A stretch of 60,481 bases of DNA. Source: Rhodospirillales bacterium (GTDB lineage Bacteria > Pseudomonadota > Alphaproteobacteria > Rhodospirillales > Thalassospiraceae). The stretch's first letter is position 1, and each line of letters opens with the position of its first letter. Shown piece by piece: positions 8,888 through 18,775 of the stretch. The translations under genes and the position numbers were made by a program. The stretch covers positions 1 through 60,481 of the forward strand of contig JAHQVT010000004.1 in NCBI GenBank assembly GCA_019634165.1. The letters are read 5' to 3'. The notes beneath the pieces were generated by a model. That model saw only the letters and a program-made list of their open reading frames with translations. It did no database searches and was not told the origin of the DNA.

Positions 8888-9673
8888 CTAGAACTGGGTA
8901 ATAAGCGTTCGGATATTCTCAAGGACCATTTCACGACTGGGGGCTTGGGTTACCGGTGCGCCACCGGGGCGTTCGATCATGATCACCGGAATGCCGAGAT
9001 TTCTTGCCGCTTCAATTTTGGCAAATGTCGCATCCCCACCACTGTTCTTGCAGACAATCACATCAATTGCGTGGCGTTCTAAAAGCTCTGTCTCACCCTC
9101 GACGCTAAATGGTCCACGGGCAAACAGCCATTCCCCATGGGCAAGATCAAACGGATCGCGCGGGGCATCAACTGTGCGCACCAAAAGCCATGTTTTTTCA
9201 AGTCCTTCAAAGGCGTGCAGGTTCTTTGCCCCGCTTGCGATCATTGCGCGTGTGCCATGTTTGGGCAAAATGCGCGCGGCTTCTTCGATTGATCTTACGC
9301 TGATCCAGTTATCGCGTTCGGTCTTTTCCCATCCGGGGCGATGATACTGAATGCAGGGCATGGCAACCGCGTGACAGGCTTGGGCGATATTGCCCGAAAT
9401 CTGCGTCGCATAGGGATGTGTCGCATCAATCACCAGATCAATCTGTTCTGTTTTAAAATGCGTAATGATGCCTTCTGGCCCGCCAAAACCACCAATACGA
9501 ACGGGAACACCATCAGGAATGCTTGGCGCACTGGTGCGACCAGCAAGAGATAACTGAATGCGGATATCGCGGCCAAACTCATGCATCAGGTCTTCGATAA
9601 TTCGGTTCGCATCCCCAGTGCCGCCGAAAATAAGAATATGTTTCGGGCGTTTGGCGGGTTGGGAAAGCGACAT
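8888..9673 (-). CDS. cobK: Precorrin-6A reductase (CobK/CbiJ)
   Basis: A 261-residue enzyme that reduces the corrin macrocycle of precorrin-6A (or its cobalt form) with NADPH. The N-terminal ILIFGGTGDANRIIEDL, central VIDATHPYATQISGNI and C-terminal VCKNSGGDATFAKIEAARNLGIPV blocks are those of the family. The start is set at ATG 9673 (MSLSQPAKRPKHILIF), because upstream residues are polar and not conserved. It is downstream of cbiD in the same direction with a 90-bp gap, a likely two-gene operon. Confidence 0.93.
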   Translation of the reverse strand: MSLSQPAKRPKHILIFGGTGDANRIIEDLMHEFGRDIRIQLSLAGRTSAPSIPDGVPVRIGGFGGPEGIITHFKTEQIDLVIDATHPYATQISGNIAQACHAVAMPCIQYHRPGWEKTERDNWISVRSIEEAARILPKHGTRAMIASGAKNLHAFEGLEKTWLLVRTVDAPRDPFDLAHGEWLFARGPFSVEGETELLERHAIDVIVCKNSGGDATFAKIEAARNLGIPVIMIERPGGAPVTQAPSREMVLENIRTLITQF

Positions 9674-9763
9674 GGGCAAATTACCTTGTTTTTGGCGACC
9701 TGTTTTCGGTCTGTTTGGTTTGTCTTGTTGGTATCGTGGCATCGCGCTGCTGCGGGCAGCATA

Positions 9764-10885
9764 TCAGTCTGGCGTGACCGTCCTGAATTGGTCAAAGTCC
9801 CCAAATCCATGGCGGGCAATGATCAAGCCATCCCGATCCGTGATCACGATTTCAATCGCATTGGCCCCGTCAAGCGTCGCACGGGCGGACTCACAGGCCT
9901 GACGGGCAATGGTGTCTGCTATATCAACGTTTGCCGCCTGACAAAGTTCCAAAACCTGTTTTGCCGTGTTGGCGGTGCGGGTCTGAATTTGAAGATTTTC
10001 ATCTCCGCCTGACAGGGCGATTGTTTCGGCCAGCTTGTCAAAATCAACCTGTGACCGGCTGCTATGAAGGTCAAGATGACCTTGGGCAAGCTTGACCAGT
10101 TTGGCGAAACCACCAGAAATGCTGACGAAGTTGACCGGATTTTTGCGCAGATATTTCAACATCCCGCCAACAAAGTCACCCATATCAAGGATCGCTTCAT
10201 CGGGTAGGTCATAAAATGTCCGAATGGCGGCCTCAGACGTTTTTCCCGTCGCCCCGGCAACATGTTGTCGGCCGGTTGCACGGGCAACATCAATGCCGCG
10301 ATGGATGGAATGAATCCACGCTGAACAGCTAAACGGAATGACAATCCCCGTGGTGCCCAAAACCGAAAGCCCACCGACAATGCCCAAACGTGGGTTCCAT
10401 GTTTTGGTGGCAATTTCCTGACCGCCGGGAATGGAAATTTCGATCTCAACATCTGGTGAGACATCAAATTTCTCGGCAAGTTCGGCAATCTGCCCAACCA
10501 TCATTTCACGTGGTTTGGGGTTAATTGCCGCCTCACCTGGGGGCAAAGGCAATCCGGGTTTGGTGATGGTGCCCACCCCATCGCCCGCATGAAATGTAAT
10601 GCCATTTCCCGGTTTGGCACGGCGGACAGTGGCAATGATTTCAGCACCATGGGTGACATCCGGATCATCCCCGGCATCTTTGATGACACTTGCCCGTGCC
10701 CATCCATCACCCTTTTCTGCCTTCACCAAGGAAAAGGATGGTGTTTCCCCCCGTGGCAAGGTGATGGTAACCGGATCAGGAAAATCGCCAGACAAGATGG
10801 CCAACCACGCAGCACGGGTCGCAGCGGTGGCACAGGCCCCCGTTGTCCATCCGTTGCGCAGCGGTCCGTCTGGTTTTCTTGCCAT
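9764..10885 (-). CDS. cbiD: Cobalt-precorrin-5B C1-methyltransferase CbiD
   Basis: A 373-residue CbiD, which methylates C1 using SAM and is the counterpart of CobF. LRNGWTTGACATAAT near the N-terminus is the family signature, followed by the ITLPRGE region and GTTGIVIPFSCSAW. The ATG at 10885 with GGAAAAA upstream is preferred to the GTG nine codons earlier. Its presence beside cobK points to a cobalt-early or hybrid route. Divergent from cobA, sharing a roughly 225-bp AT-rich spacer that holds the promoters but no visible riboswitch. Confidence 0.93.
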   Translation of the reverse strand: MARKPDGPLRNGWTTGACATAATRAAWLAILSGDFPDPVTITLPRGETPSFSLVKAEKGDGWARASVIKDAGDDPDVTHGAEIIATVRRAKPGNGITFHAGDGVGTITKPGLPLPPGEAAINPKPREMMVGQIAELAEKFDVSPDVEIEISIPGGQEIATKTWNPRLGIVGGLSVLGTTGIVIPFSCSAWIHSIHRGIDVARATGRQHVAGATGKTSEAAIRTFYDLPDEAILDMGDFVGGMLKYLRKNPVNFVSISGGFAKLVKLAQGHLDLHSSRSQVDFDKLAETIALSGGDENLQIQTRTANTAKQVLELCQAANVDIADTIARQACESARATLDGANAIEIVITDRDGLIIARHGFGDFDQFRTVTPD

Positions 10886-11111
10886 CAGTCGATTTTTTCC
10901 TATCAAACTCACTGTTGGTCCCGCTATTGAAGGTGCGGGTCTGCTGTGCAGCAGAATGTCTAATTAAACATCATTAATTATGTTGTTTATAAATTAATAC
11001 GATAAATTTTCGGTAATATGTTGAACGTATCGTTTGATTGCTGTTTAACATATCCTCTTGATGCGGTCCTGCACAGATGGTCCGAAATTCATGGAACAGA
11101 AGTATTTTACG

Positions 11112-11975
11112 ATGACGAAACTTGGGCTTGATTTTCCGGTATTTGAACCGGGTTGGGTGTGGCTTGTTGGTGCAGGTCCGGGGGACCCGGGATTGCTGAC
11201 ACTTCATGCTGTCAATGCCATGCAACAAGCCGATGTCGTTGTTTATGATGCGCTGGTCGATGACCGTATTTTGAACCTTTTGCGTCCCGATGCACAGCGT
11301 GTTTATGCCGGGAAACGCGGTGGGCGTCCGTCTGCCAAACAAACCGATATTTCGCTTCAACTGGTTGATTTTGCCAAGCAAGGCTTGCGCGTGTTGCGCC
11401 TTAAAGGCGGTGATCCGTTTGTCTTTGGCCGTGGTGGCGAAGAAGGCATGACCCTTGTGGACCACAATGTACCGTTCCGGGTTGTGCCGGGGATTACGGC
11501 CGGGATTGCCGGGGCTGCTTATGCCGGTATTCCAACCACACACCGTGATTGCAATGCGTCGGTGACGTTTGTTACCGGCCATGGATCAAGTGGCGAAGTG
11601 CCCGACAATATCAATTGGGCCGCACTGGCCAAAGGTGCGCCGGTTTTGGTGATGTATATGGCGATGAAACATCTGCGCCGGATTTCAGCAGAACTGATGG
11701 CGAATGGGCGTGCGGCTGATGAACCCCTTGCTGTGATCAGTCAGGCCACCACGCCACAGCAGGGCATTTTAATCACGACGCTTGAAAAGGCGGCCGATGA
11801 TGTTGAACGTTCCGGGGTTGAACCGCCTGCGGTTTGCATTTTGGGCAAGGTGGTTGGCTTGCGCGATAAGTTAAACTGGTTGTCGCCACAAGATGACGTC
11901 AAATCAGTGCGCAATGTGCCGTTTGAACAGGTTCTTGAACTGATTTCCACACCGTCTGATCCGCTTAAAAACTAG
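11112..11975 (+). CDS. cobA: Uroporphyrinogen-III C-methyltransferase (SUMT)
   Basis: Methylates uroporphyrinogen III at C2 and C7 to precorrin-2, committing tetrapyrrole to cobalamin or siroheme. VWLVGAGPGDPGLLTLHA, LKGGDPFVFGRGGEE and VPGITAGIAGAAYAGIP are the SAM- and substrate-binding signatures. It is a stand-alone SUMT, with no CysG dehydrogenase domain. The ATG at 11112 gives 287 residues and 15 residues before the first conserved strand, as in known CobA proteins. An ATG at 11091 is an alternative, and neither has a strong ribosome site. Confidence 0.94.
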   Translation: MTKLGLDFPVFEPGWVWLVGAGPGDPGLLTLHAVNAMQQADVVVYDALVDDRILNLLRPDAQRVYAGKRGGRPSAKQTDISLQLVDFAKQGLRVLRLKGGDPFVFGRGGEEGMTLVDHNVPFRVVPGITAGIAGAAYAGIPTTHRDCNASVTFVTGHGSSGEVPDNINWAALAKGAPVLVMYMAMKHLRRISAELMANGRAADEPLAVISQATTPQQGILITTLEKAADDVERSGVEPPAVCILGKVVGLRDKLNWLSPQDDVKSVRNVPFEQVLELISTPSDPLKN

Positions 11976-12093
11976 GATCAGACTCAAACCACCGCGCGTC
12001 TTTTGAAATTCCCCTGCAACGGATTGATTTATATCGTTGTCGCCCTGCGGTGTGCTTGTCACAATCGCCCGCATCGAAATAAGCGGTTGGGTC

Positions 12094-12870
12094 ATGGACG
12101 AACAACAGATATTGATCCGCATCCTTGAAAGCGGCTGGGCACAATGTGTTGAAATCCTGCGCGATGATGGCGGGGTTCTTTTGACGGCACTGGTTGCGGG
12201 TTTGGTGGGCAGTGTTACCCATTGTATTGGCATGTGTGGGCCGTTCGTAATCAGCCAAATCACCAGCCGGATGGAACAGCTTCCTCTTGAAAAAATGAAT
12301 GAGTTCCGCCGCCTGACCGGGGCGGCTTTGCTGCCCTATCAGTTTGGGCGGCTGACGACATATGGCTTGCTTGGTGCGATGGCGGGGTATTTTGCCGACG
12401 GGATCACGGCCCTGACGCAAATCTGGTGGATCGGTCCTGTGCTCTTGGTCGTGGCGGGCGTGTTTTTCCTTGTGTTCGGTGTCATGGGATTGGTGCCCCA
12501 TCTTGGTGGCTTGTTGCCGTCATCGGGTGAAACACTGTGGTGGAACCGCGTATTTGGGGATCATTTACGACCGCTATTTGCTGCTCCGTTTGGTTGGCGG
12601 GGATATCTACTTGGTGTGATGCTGGGCTTTATTCCATGTGGCTTGGTCTATGGCGCACTTGTTTTGGCCGCAGCTTCGGGGGCGGCCTTAAGTGGGGCGG
12701 CTGTCATGATTGTCTTTGGCCTTGGTACGGTGCCAATGCTGTTTGTGACCGGGTTTGTTGGCCAATATGCCGCACAGCGGTTCCGTGCATTGATGGTGCC
12801 GGTGGGACGCGGACTTATGATTGTAAATGGGTTGATCCTGTTTGTGCTGGCGGCCAAAACCATCGTGTGA
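12094..12870 (+). CDS. TauE/SafE-like (UreH transmembrane type) membrane protein
   Basis: A 258-residue inner-membrane protein with about six transmembrane segments. SVTHCIGMCGPFVI, a Cys-containing motif in the first segment, and GFIPCGLVYGALVLAA in the second half are typical of the COG2836 group, which often accompanies cytochrome oxidase or metal-handling genes. The start at ATG 12094 (MDEQQILIRI) is inferred because upstream residues are not membrane-like. Placed between cobA and a SCO gene, so a role in metal export or oxidase maturation is possible but unproved. Confidence 0.82.
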   Translation: MDEQQILIRILESGWAQCVEILRDDGGVLLTALVAGLVGSVTHCIGMCGPFVISQITSRMEQLPLEKMNEFRRLTGAALLPYQFGRLTTYGLLGAMAGYFADGITALTQIWWIGPVLLVVAGVFFLVFGVMGLVPHLGGLLPSSGETLWWNRVFGDHLRPLFAAPFGWRGYLLGVMLGFIPCGLVYGALVLAAASGAALSGAAVMIVFGLGTVPMLFVTGFVGQYAAQRFRALMVPVGRGLMIVNGLILFVLAAKTIV

Positions 12871-12884
12871 CGTGAAGATGTTTG

Positions 12885-12929
12885 GGCAAATCAATGGTTG
12901 GAAACCAACAGTGGTTTCATTGGTTTGCC
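12885..12929 (+). repeat. Inverted repeat upstream of the SCO gene
   Basis: GGCAAATCAATG (12885-12896) pairs with CATTGGTTTGCC (12918-12929) with one mismatch-type pair, and a second small stem GTTGG/CCAAC lies inside. There is no T-run. It could be an operator or an mRNA hairpin separating the two genes. Confidence 0.55.
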
Positions 12930-13051
12930 AGTTGGTGTGAGGCGCCACACAACCACTGCCCTTGCATGATTGTAACGGGCATTTATAGTGCCGACACGGT
13001 TTGTAACGTAAAAAATGGCCCGGATTGGGCGACGAAAACGAGGTAGGTCGC

Positions 13052-13666
13052 GTGAGCAAAAAGACGCTTTTGGCAATTTTGGCAATTGCCCTGGTTCTGG
13101 GAATTGGTTTGACCTATCGCCTGATGATGATGGGGACTGAAACCCAGTCATCTGGTACGGCTTCCATCGGCGGTCCGTTCGAACTTGTGAACCAGAATGG
13201 CGAAACCGTGACTCAGGCCGATTTCAACGGCAAATATATGATGATATATTTCGGCTACACGTTCTGCCCGGATGTTTGCCCGACCGAATTGCAGGTTATG
13301 GGTGATGCGCTTGATCTTATGCCAGACGACATTGCCAATGAAATTACACCGGTGTTTTTCACGGTCGATCCGGAACGGGACACGGTGGATGCGATGAAGG
13401 CCTATGTGCCGCATTTCCATGACCGGATGGTGGGTTTGACCGGGACGGTTGCGCAAACGACTGCTGCGGCAAAAGCCTATCGGGTTTACTATGCCAAATC
13501 GATCCCGGAAGGCGAGCCGGATAATACGGATTCTTACCTGATGGATCATTCATCCTTTGTGTATCTGATGGATCGCAAGGGTCAGTTCATCCGCCATTTC
13601 AATTATGGTACCACCCCGGAAGACATGGCCAAGGGCGTTGCAGAAGCGGTCAAAAAGAACGGCTAA
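13052..13666 (+). CDS. SCO1/SenC family copper chaperone
   Basis: A 204-residue membrane-anchored thioredoxin-fold protein that delivers copper to the CuA or CuB site of cytochrome oxidase. One N-terminal membrane segment (about residues 5-24) anchors it facing the periplasm. The copper ligands are present: FCPDVCP (CxxxC) and the histidine of YLMDHSSFVYLMD. The start is the GTG at 13052 with GAGGTAGG upstream. No oxidase genes are in view, so it is detached from its usual partners. Confidence 0.93.
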   Translation: MSKKTLLAILAIALVLGIGLTYRLMMMGTETQSSGTASIGGPFELVNQNGETVTQADFNGKYMMIYFGYTFCPDVCPTELQVMGDALDLMPDDIANEITPVFFTVDPERDTVDAMKAYVPHFHDRMVGLTGTVAQTTAAAKAYRVYYAKSIPEGEPDNTDSYLMDHSSFVYLMDRKGQFIRHFNYGTTPEDMAKGVAEAVKKNG

Positions 13667-13761
13667 ACTGACCTCGTTACACAGTGATCTTGGTGTGCTG
13701 CCGTTTCCATCAAACGTGATGCGCGCCAGATCGACCTGTTTCGCATCGGAGAACTTGCCAA

Positions 13762-15108
13762 TTGCAACCCACCCCACCGGGCATCATCATTGCGGCCCCG
13801 TCATCAAACAGCGGCAAGACGGTCATTACGCTGGCCTTGCTGCGGGCTTTGACGCGGATGGGTCATGTGATTGCGGCGGCAAAAACCGGCCCGGATTATA
13901 TTGATCCGGCCTTTCAGTCGGCCGCTTGTCGCGGGGTTTGCATTAATCTTGATCCCTGGGCGATGGGCCCGGAACAGATCAGATCGCTTTCATCAGATCA
14001 TGGAGCCAATAAATCCTTCGTGATGTGTGAAGGGGTGATGGGCCTGTTTGATGGGGCGGCAAATGGCAGCGGATCAACCGCAGATCTTGCCGCGATGACC
14101 GGATGGCCGGTGGTTCTGGTTGTCGATGTCAAAGGGCAGTCGGCATCTGCTGCCGCCGTCATTTCCGGTTTTGCCAAGTTTCGCAATGACATCAATGTCG
14201 CCGGCGTGATCCTGAACCGGGTTGGCAGTGCGCGGCACACACAAATGATCCTTGATGCCTGCACACAGCATCTGCCTGATATTCCAATTATTGGCGCTGT
14301 GCGCCGCAGTGATGCGCTTTTGCTGCCCGAACGTCATCTTGGCTTGGTCCAAGCAGGCGAGCATCCCGAACTTGAAGCATTTCTTGACCGTGCGGCAGAT
14401 ATCATTGCCGAGGACATCAACCTTGATGCCTTTGTTAGTCTGACCAACGCGCAGAACGCGCCAATACCTGCACCAACACCTGAACTGACATTGGGTGCTG
14501 GCGTATCAGGCGACATTGCCCCGTTGGGGCAGCATATTGCTGTGGCCCGTGATGCGGCGTTTGGCTTTAGCTATTCTCACATTCTGGATGGCTGGCGACA
14601 GGTCGGGGCGGAAATATCGTTCTTTTCACCGCTGGCAGATGACGCGCCACATCCTGATTGTGATGCAATTTATCTGCCCGGTGGCTATCCTGAACTGCAT
14701 GCGGCCAAACTGGCCAATGCTGCGACTTTTAAGTCATCCCTTCGCAAAGCAGCAGAAAAAGGCCTTGTGATTTACGGCGAGTGTGGGGGGTACATGGCAC
14801 TTGGAACGCATCTGACCGATGCTGATGGAACATGCCATGAAATGCTTGGTTTGTTGCCCCTTGCCACCAGTTTTGCAACGCGCAAGCTTCATCTGGGATA
14901 CCGCGAAGCTACCTTATGCGTTGAAACCCCGTTTGGACCGGCGGGCACTGTTTTACGGGGGCATGAGTTCCATTACGCGACGACGCTTTCGCAAAATGGA
15001 TCGTCATTTTGTCAGATGCATAACGCGACGGGCGATGATCTTGGTTCGGCCGGGTTGGTACAAGGACAGGTGTTCGGATCGTTCTTTCACATGGTCGCGC
15101 AACGCTGA
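13762..15108 (+). CDS. cobB: Cobyrinate a,c-diamide synthase CobB
   Basis: Glutamine- and ATP-dependent amidation of the a and c carboxylates of (hydrogeno)byrinic or cobyrinic acid. At 448 residues it has the family length. The ATP domain carries APSSNSGKTVITLALLRAL at residues 12-30, and the glutaminase domain has YGECGGYMALG with the nucleophilic cysteine and a C-terminal SFFHMVA histidine. The start is a TTG with GGAGAA about 8 bp upstream. The name shares letters with an unrelated sirtuin. No defects seen. Confidence 0.93.
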   Translation: MQPTPPGIIIAAPSSNSGKTVITLALLRALTRMGHVIAAAKTGPDYIDPAFQSAACRGVCINLDPWAMGPEQIRSLSSDHGANKSFVMCEGVMGLFDGAANGSGSTADLAAMTGWPVVLVVDVKGQSASAAAVISGFAKFRNDINVAGVILNRVGSARHTQMILDACTQHLPDIPIIGAVRRSDALLLPERHLGLVQAGEHPELEAFLDRAADIIAEDINLDAFVSLTNAQNAPIPAPTPELTLGAGVSGDIAPLGQHIAVARDAAFGFSYSHILDGWRQVGAEISFFSPLADDAPHPDCDAIYLPGGYPELHAAKLANAATFKSSLRKAAEKGLVIYGECGGYMALGTHLTDADGTCHEMLGLLPLATSFATRKLHLGYREATLCVETPFGPAGTVLRGHEFHYATTLSQNGSSFCQMHNATGDDLGSAGLVQGQVFGSFFHMVAQR

Positions 15109-15197
15109 TCAAACGATCTCATATGGCAAGTTGGCTTGATCGATTAAGCCCGATTACACTATACCCATCAAGATTGACGGCCCGCATGAGAGAGATA

Positions 15198-15662
15198 ATG
15201 ACAAAGAACACTAGCGTCGCACAGCCCTTAGAACGCTTTTGGGAAACCAAGAAACTTGCTGAAATGTCGCAAGAAGAATGGGAATCCCTGTGTGATGGCT
15301 GTGGCAAATGCTGCTTGCATAAGCTGCAGGACGAAGATGACGATTTTGTCTATTTCACGTCGGTCGCCTGCCTGTTGCTTGATTGCGAAACATGCCGGTG
15401 TAAGGACTATCCAAACCGCACCAAACATGTTCCCGACTGTGTTCAGCTTTCGATGGAAAATGTGGATACCCTGTCTTGGATGCCCTCGACCTGTTCCTAT
15501 CGCCTCATATCAGAGGGCAAAGGCCTTTTTGATTGGCATCCTCTTTTGACAGGCGATCCGGAATCAACCATTAAGGCCGGTCAGTCGGTGCGCGGCAAGG
15601 CAATCCCGGAAGAAGACGCCCATCCTGATCTAACCCGCTATATCGTGAAATGGCCTGCGTGA
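15198..15662 (+). CDS. YcgN family cysteine-cluster protein (UPF0260)
   Basis: A 154-residue cytosolic protein. Cysteines occur in the family pattern: DGCGKCC, VACLLLDCETCRCKDYPNR, VPDC and PSTCSYR, a likely iron-sulfur or zinc cluster site (CxxCxxxCC superfamily). The ATG at 15198 with GAGAG upstream gives the usual family length, and the longer frame is rejected. Function unknown. It lies 89 bp after cobB but is not part of the cobalamin pathway. Confidence 0.9.
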   Translation: MTKNTSVAQPLERFWETKKLAEMSQEEWESLCDGCGKCCLHKLQDEDDDFVYFTSVACLLLDCETCRCKDYPNRTKHVPDCVQLSMENVDTLSWMPSTCSYRLISEGKGLFDWHPLLTGDPESTIKAGQSVRGKAIPEEDAHPDLTRYIVKWPA

Positions 15663-16204
15663 TCGTTCAGTTGAGATAGCTGAATTTTGAACGTGATTTG
15701 TCGCTGTTTTGTCACCGGGTTTTTGATCGGCCAAAACGCATACAACCGAACTATTTTATTGAATTATACGATTGTATATGCATAAATATCTCGGTCAATT
15801 TTTTCTTAAAATGATTGATTGGCTGGTTGTGAACGCTTTTACGAGTTCCTAGATATAAGCAACGCATCAACGAATGGATTAATGTGAACCGCTTGTTTTC
15901 ATAGATGAACGTTTCGCAGGCTGTGTGATCAATCTAACAAAAGCGCGATCTTATTGTGCTTTTGGTTTGATGTGTTTGGCTGTGGTTACGGTATGTTTTA
16001 GCTCGAAAATTTGCGCGTAGATCAACAATATTTTCCCTAAAAGTGATCGCCCCCGAGGCCGAGAAATTCAACGTTCCGGCGGGTTGGATACGTAGGTGTA
16101 GGGAATTTTTGTTCCTATACAAAAGTAGTGCTGAAGTTGCTCTGCTTTTCTAGGGACATGGGTGCAATATGCGCTGGGTCGAGCGGATCGGAAGGATATA
16201 AAAA
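15663..16204. other. Long AT-rich intergenic region before the chemoreceptor
   Basis: 542 bp, visibly AT-richer than its surroundings. I find no gene, tRNA, strong hairpin or clear sigma-54 or sigma-28 promoter. It must carry the chemoreceptor promoter, whose ribosome site GGAAGGA lies just before 16205. Confidence 0.5.
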
Positions 16205-17695
16205 GTGGGTTTTGGTCTTTTTCAAACAAACAAGCGTGCGCTGGCCGAAGAACAGGTTGCAGCAGCACTAAGCCGCTCTATGGCGCGTATCGACTTCGAT
16301 ACGAAAGGCAACATTCTTTGGGCCAACGAAAACTTTCAAAAGGTCATGGGATACGAGCTTGATGAAATCGTCGGTAAACATCACTCGATGTTCGTACCAG
16401 AAGAGATCGTCAGTACCCCTGAATATAAATCGTTTTGGAAAAAACTGGGGGCAGGTGAGTTCGCCAGTGGCGCCTTTCCGCGTCAACGCAAAGACGGCGG
16501 GCTTCTGTGGCTAGAATCGACCTATAACCCGATCTATGACGATAAGGGCAAATTGTTCAAAGTTGTCAAATTTGCCAGCGACATTACCGAGCGTCGTAAC
16601 GAACGTGCGCTTTTGCAAAGTGTGTTTGAGGCAATTGGCGGTTCACAGGCTGTGATCGAATTTGACCTCAAAGGGAATATCTTAAAGGCCAACGACAATT
16701 TCCTGTCGGTGATGGGGTATAAACTGGACGAGATCGTTGGCAAACATCACTCGATGTTTGTCGAAGGGGACTATGCCAAATCGTCGGAATATAAAACCTT
16801 CTGGCAGAACCTTAATCAGGGCAAGTTCCAAGCCGGACAGTTCAAACGTGTTGGTAAAGGCGGCAAAGAAATCTGGATCGAAGCATCCTATAACCCGGTG
16901 CTTGATGCGGTTGGCCATCCGATTAAGGTGATTAAATTTGCCACCGATATCACCGAACAGACTGTACTGCTGTTAAATCTGAAAAAAATGATCGATGGCA
17001 ACTTCGCTGAGATCGAAGGCAATATTACCGATCTGAATGACCGCACAGTCCACAGTGTTGGCGTTTCGGCCAACACGATGGAGCTTACCCATTCCGTTGC
17101 CGAAAGTGCGGAACAATTGGCCGCTTCGATCTCGGAAATTTCGCGCAGCATGACCCAGTCACAAAGCGAAACCGAACGGGCCTTTGATCAGACCGAAACT
17201 GCCAACGAAATGACCCAGCGCATGACAGGTGTGGTTGATGAAATGGGTAATATCGTCGAAGTCATCCGCAATATTGCCGGGCAGATCAACCTTCTTGCAC
17301 TTAACGCGACGATTGAAAGTGCGCGTGCAGGCGAGGCAGGCAAAGGCTTTGCCGTTGTCGCAAACGAGGTCAAAAACCTTGCCAATCAAGCCGCCCGCGC
17401 GACCGAGGATATCTCGCAGGAGATTACAGGTATTCAGTCGATTTCTGCCGAAGTCGCAGGTGCATTGCAGCTTATTCGCGAATCGGTCGAAACAGTCCGC
17501 AACGATGTCACCAGCATTTCCTCGGCCGTTGCAGAACAAAATGCGGTTACCGATAATGTCAGTGTGAATATGCGTGATATGGCCAAAACCGTCGAAGAGT
17601 TGTCTCATGATCTCGAAGCGATTCAGGCCACCAGCAACGCGGTTGCTTCATCGGTTCACAAAACCCGTGAAGCGGCCGAAGTTCTGGCACGCTGA
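16205..17695 (+). CDS. Soluble methyl-accepting chemotaxis protein with two PAS domains
   Basis: A 496-residue cytoplasmic chemoreceptor with no transmembrane segment. Two tandem PAS domains (about residues 20-135 and 140-260) share the [12 protein letters not shown] element, showing duplication. They probably bind a cofactor and sense redox or oxygen. Residues 270-496 are the coiled-coil signalling domain with the conserved tip [20 protein letters not shown]. No C-terminal CheR-binding pentapeptide. The architecture is that of BdlA/Aer-type soluble transducers. The start is a GTG with GGAAGGA upstream. Confidence 0.93.
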   Translation: MGFGLFQTNKRALAEEQVAAALSRSMARIDFDTKGNILWANENFQKVMGYELDEIVGKHHSMFVPEEIVSTPEYKSFWKKLGAGEFASGAFPRQRKDGGLLWLESTYNPIYDDKGKLFKVVKFASDITERRNERALLQSVFEAIGGSQAVIEFDLKGNILKANDNFLSVMGYKLDEIVGKHHSMFVEGDYAKSSEYKTFWQNLNQGKFQAGQFKRVGKGGKEIWIEASYNPVLDAVGHPIKVIKFATDITEQTVLLLNLKKMIDGNFAEIEGNITDLNDRTVHSVGVSANTMELTHSVAESAEQLAASISEISRSMTQSQSETERAFDQTETANEMTQRMTGVVDEMGNIVEVIRNIAGQINLLALNATIESARAGEAGKGFAVVANEVKNLANQAARATEDISQEITGIQSISAEVAGALQLIRESVETVRNDVTSISSAVAEQNAVTDNVSVNMRDMAKTVEELSHDLEAIQATSNAVASSVHKTREAAEVLAR

Positions 17696-17722
17696 TTGCC
17701 AAACGGACCAAAGAACACCACG

Positions 17723-17764
17723 ACGCAAAGGGCGGAGCCAAAAGGCTCCGCCCTTTGCGTTTTC
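17723..17764 (+). terminator. Rho-independent terminator
   Basis: An unusually long perfect stem: 17 bp from ACGCAAAGGGCGGAGCC paired to its exact inverse around a 4-nt AAAA loop, followed by TTTTC. It closes the chemoreceptor gene. Confidence 0.92.
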
Positions 17765-17895
17765 GTGACATTTTGAAGATGTTCTAATGTGTCGTTTCGG
17801 AACAACTTGCGTTGTTCGTGATGAAGCCGCAAAAATACCCGCCATAATTTGATAAGCTTGGCAACGAAAGTGGCAAACGCGGCGGGGGCGGAACG

Positions 17896-18648
17896 ATGAC
17901 AAGCGATTACATGCGCATTGATGTTCTGGGGGTGGGCGAAGCATTCGACCCGAACCTTGAAAATTCATCTGTTGTGGTGACAGCAGACGGTTATCGTTTG
18001 TTGATTGATTGCGGGGCGACCGTTGCCGGGCAGTTGATGGGAAAGTTCCCTGATCCTGATGCGATTGATGCGATCTATTTCACCCATATGCACCCTGATC
18101 ACATTTTTGGTCTGATCCCGGTGATGTTGAACTGGCGTGATGATGGCCGTTCAAAACCCTTGCATATCCTATGCAGCCCGCAATTGCGGACCCATCTCGA
18201 AAAACTGATGGAACTGGGCTTTACCGGGCTGGGGTCTGCATGGCCATTTGCCATTGTCTGGCATTCAATCGCCGAGACAAACACAATCGGCCCGTTTGAC
18301 TGCAAATTTGCCCGATCAGACCACAGTGTTCAAAATCACGCGATCTTGCTGCGCTTTGCCAATAAGGGCTTTGCCTATTCCGGGGATGGCAATGTCACGG
18401 CTGATACAGCGGCCCTGTTTACTGGCGCTGATCTTGTGTTTCAGGAAACCTATCTTCCGAAACATGACCCGCAACATGCCGCACACTGTGATTTGGAAAC
18501 GGTGATGCAATTGGCATCCGATATGCCCGGTGCGCGTTTTTGGCTTTATCACATTAAACGCGATGCCAGGGCCGAGATGGCCAAGATCATTCAGGGCAAT
18601 GAACAAGTGCGCATGGCAGTCCCAGGCGAAGTCATCGAAATTCGCTAA
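17896..18648 (+). CDS. MBL-fold metallo-hydrolase (RNase Z/PhnP-like)
   Basis: A 250-residue metallo-beta-lactamase fold protein. FTHMHPDHIFGL is the HxHxDH metal-binding motif, SDHSVQNHAILL and FAYSGDGNVTADT supply later ligands, and HCDLETV carries another histidine. It lacks the exosite of true tRNase Z, so it is more likely a phosphodiesterase or quinolone-degradation type hydrolase. The substrate is unknown. It stands alone and converges with the DUF1150 gene. Confidence 0.85.
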   Translation: MTSDYMRIDVLGVGEAFDPNLENSSVVVTADGYRLLIDCGATVAGQLMGKFPDPDAIDAIYFTHMHPDHIFGLIPVMLNWRDDGRSKPLHILCSPQLRTHLEKLMELGFTGLGSAWPFAIVWHSIAETNTIGPFDCKFARSDHSVQNHAILLRFANKGFAYSGDGNVTADTAALFTGADLVFQETYLPKHDPQHAAHCDLETVMQLASDMPGARFWLYHIKRDARAEMAKIIQGNEQVRMAVPGEVIEIR

Positions 18649-18725
18649 GACAGTACAGAAACGCGATTGGCGATTTTTCTGTTGGGGGGATGGCCGTTGG
18701 AAAATTGCGCATCAGATAGGTTTCG

Positions 18726-18750
18726 GTGCCCGGACAACTAAACCGGGCAC
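18726..18750. terminator. Hairpin between convergent genes
   Basis: GTGCCCGG (18726-18733) pairs with CCGGGCAC (18743-18750). It lies between the metallo-hydrolase and the convergent DUF1150 gene. No T-run, so function as a terminator is tentative. Confidence 0.5.
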
Positions 18751-18775
18751 ACGATCAAGATCGTTTGCGAACGCC

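Noticed and set aside
10886..11111. Riboswitch or RNA between cbiD and cobA
   Set aside because: Only AT-rich promoter-like sequence is visible.
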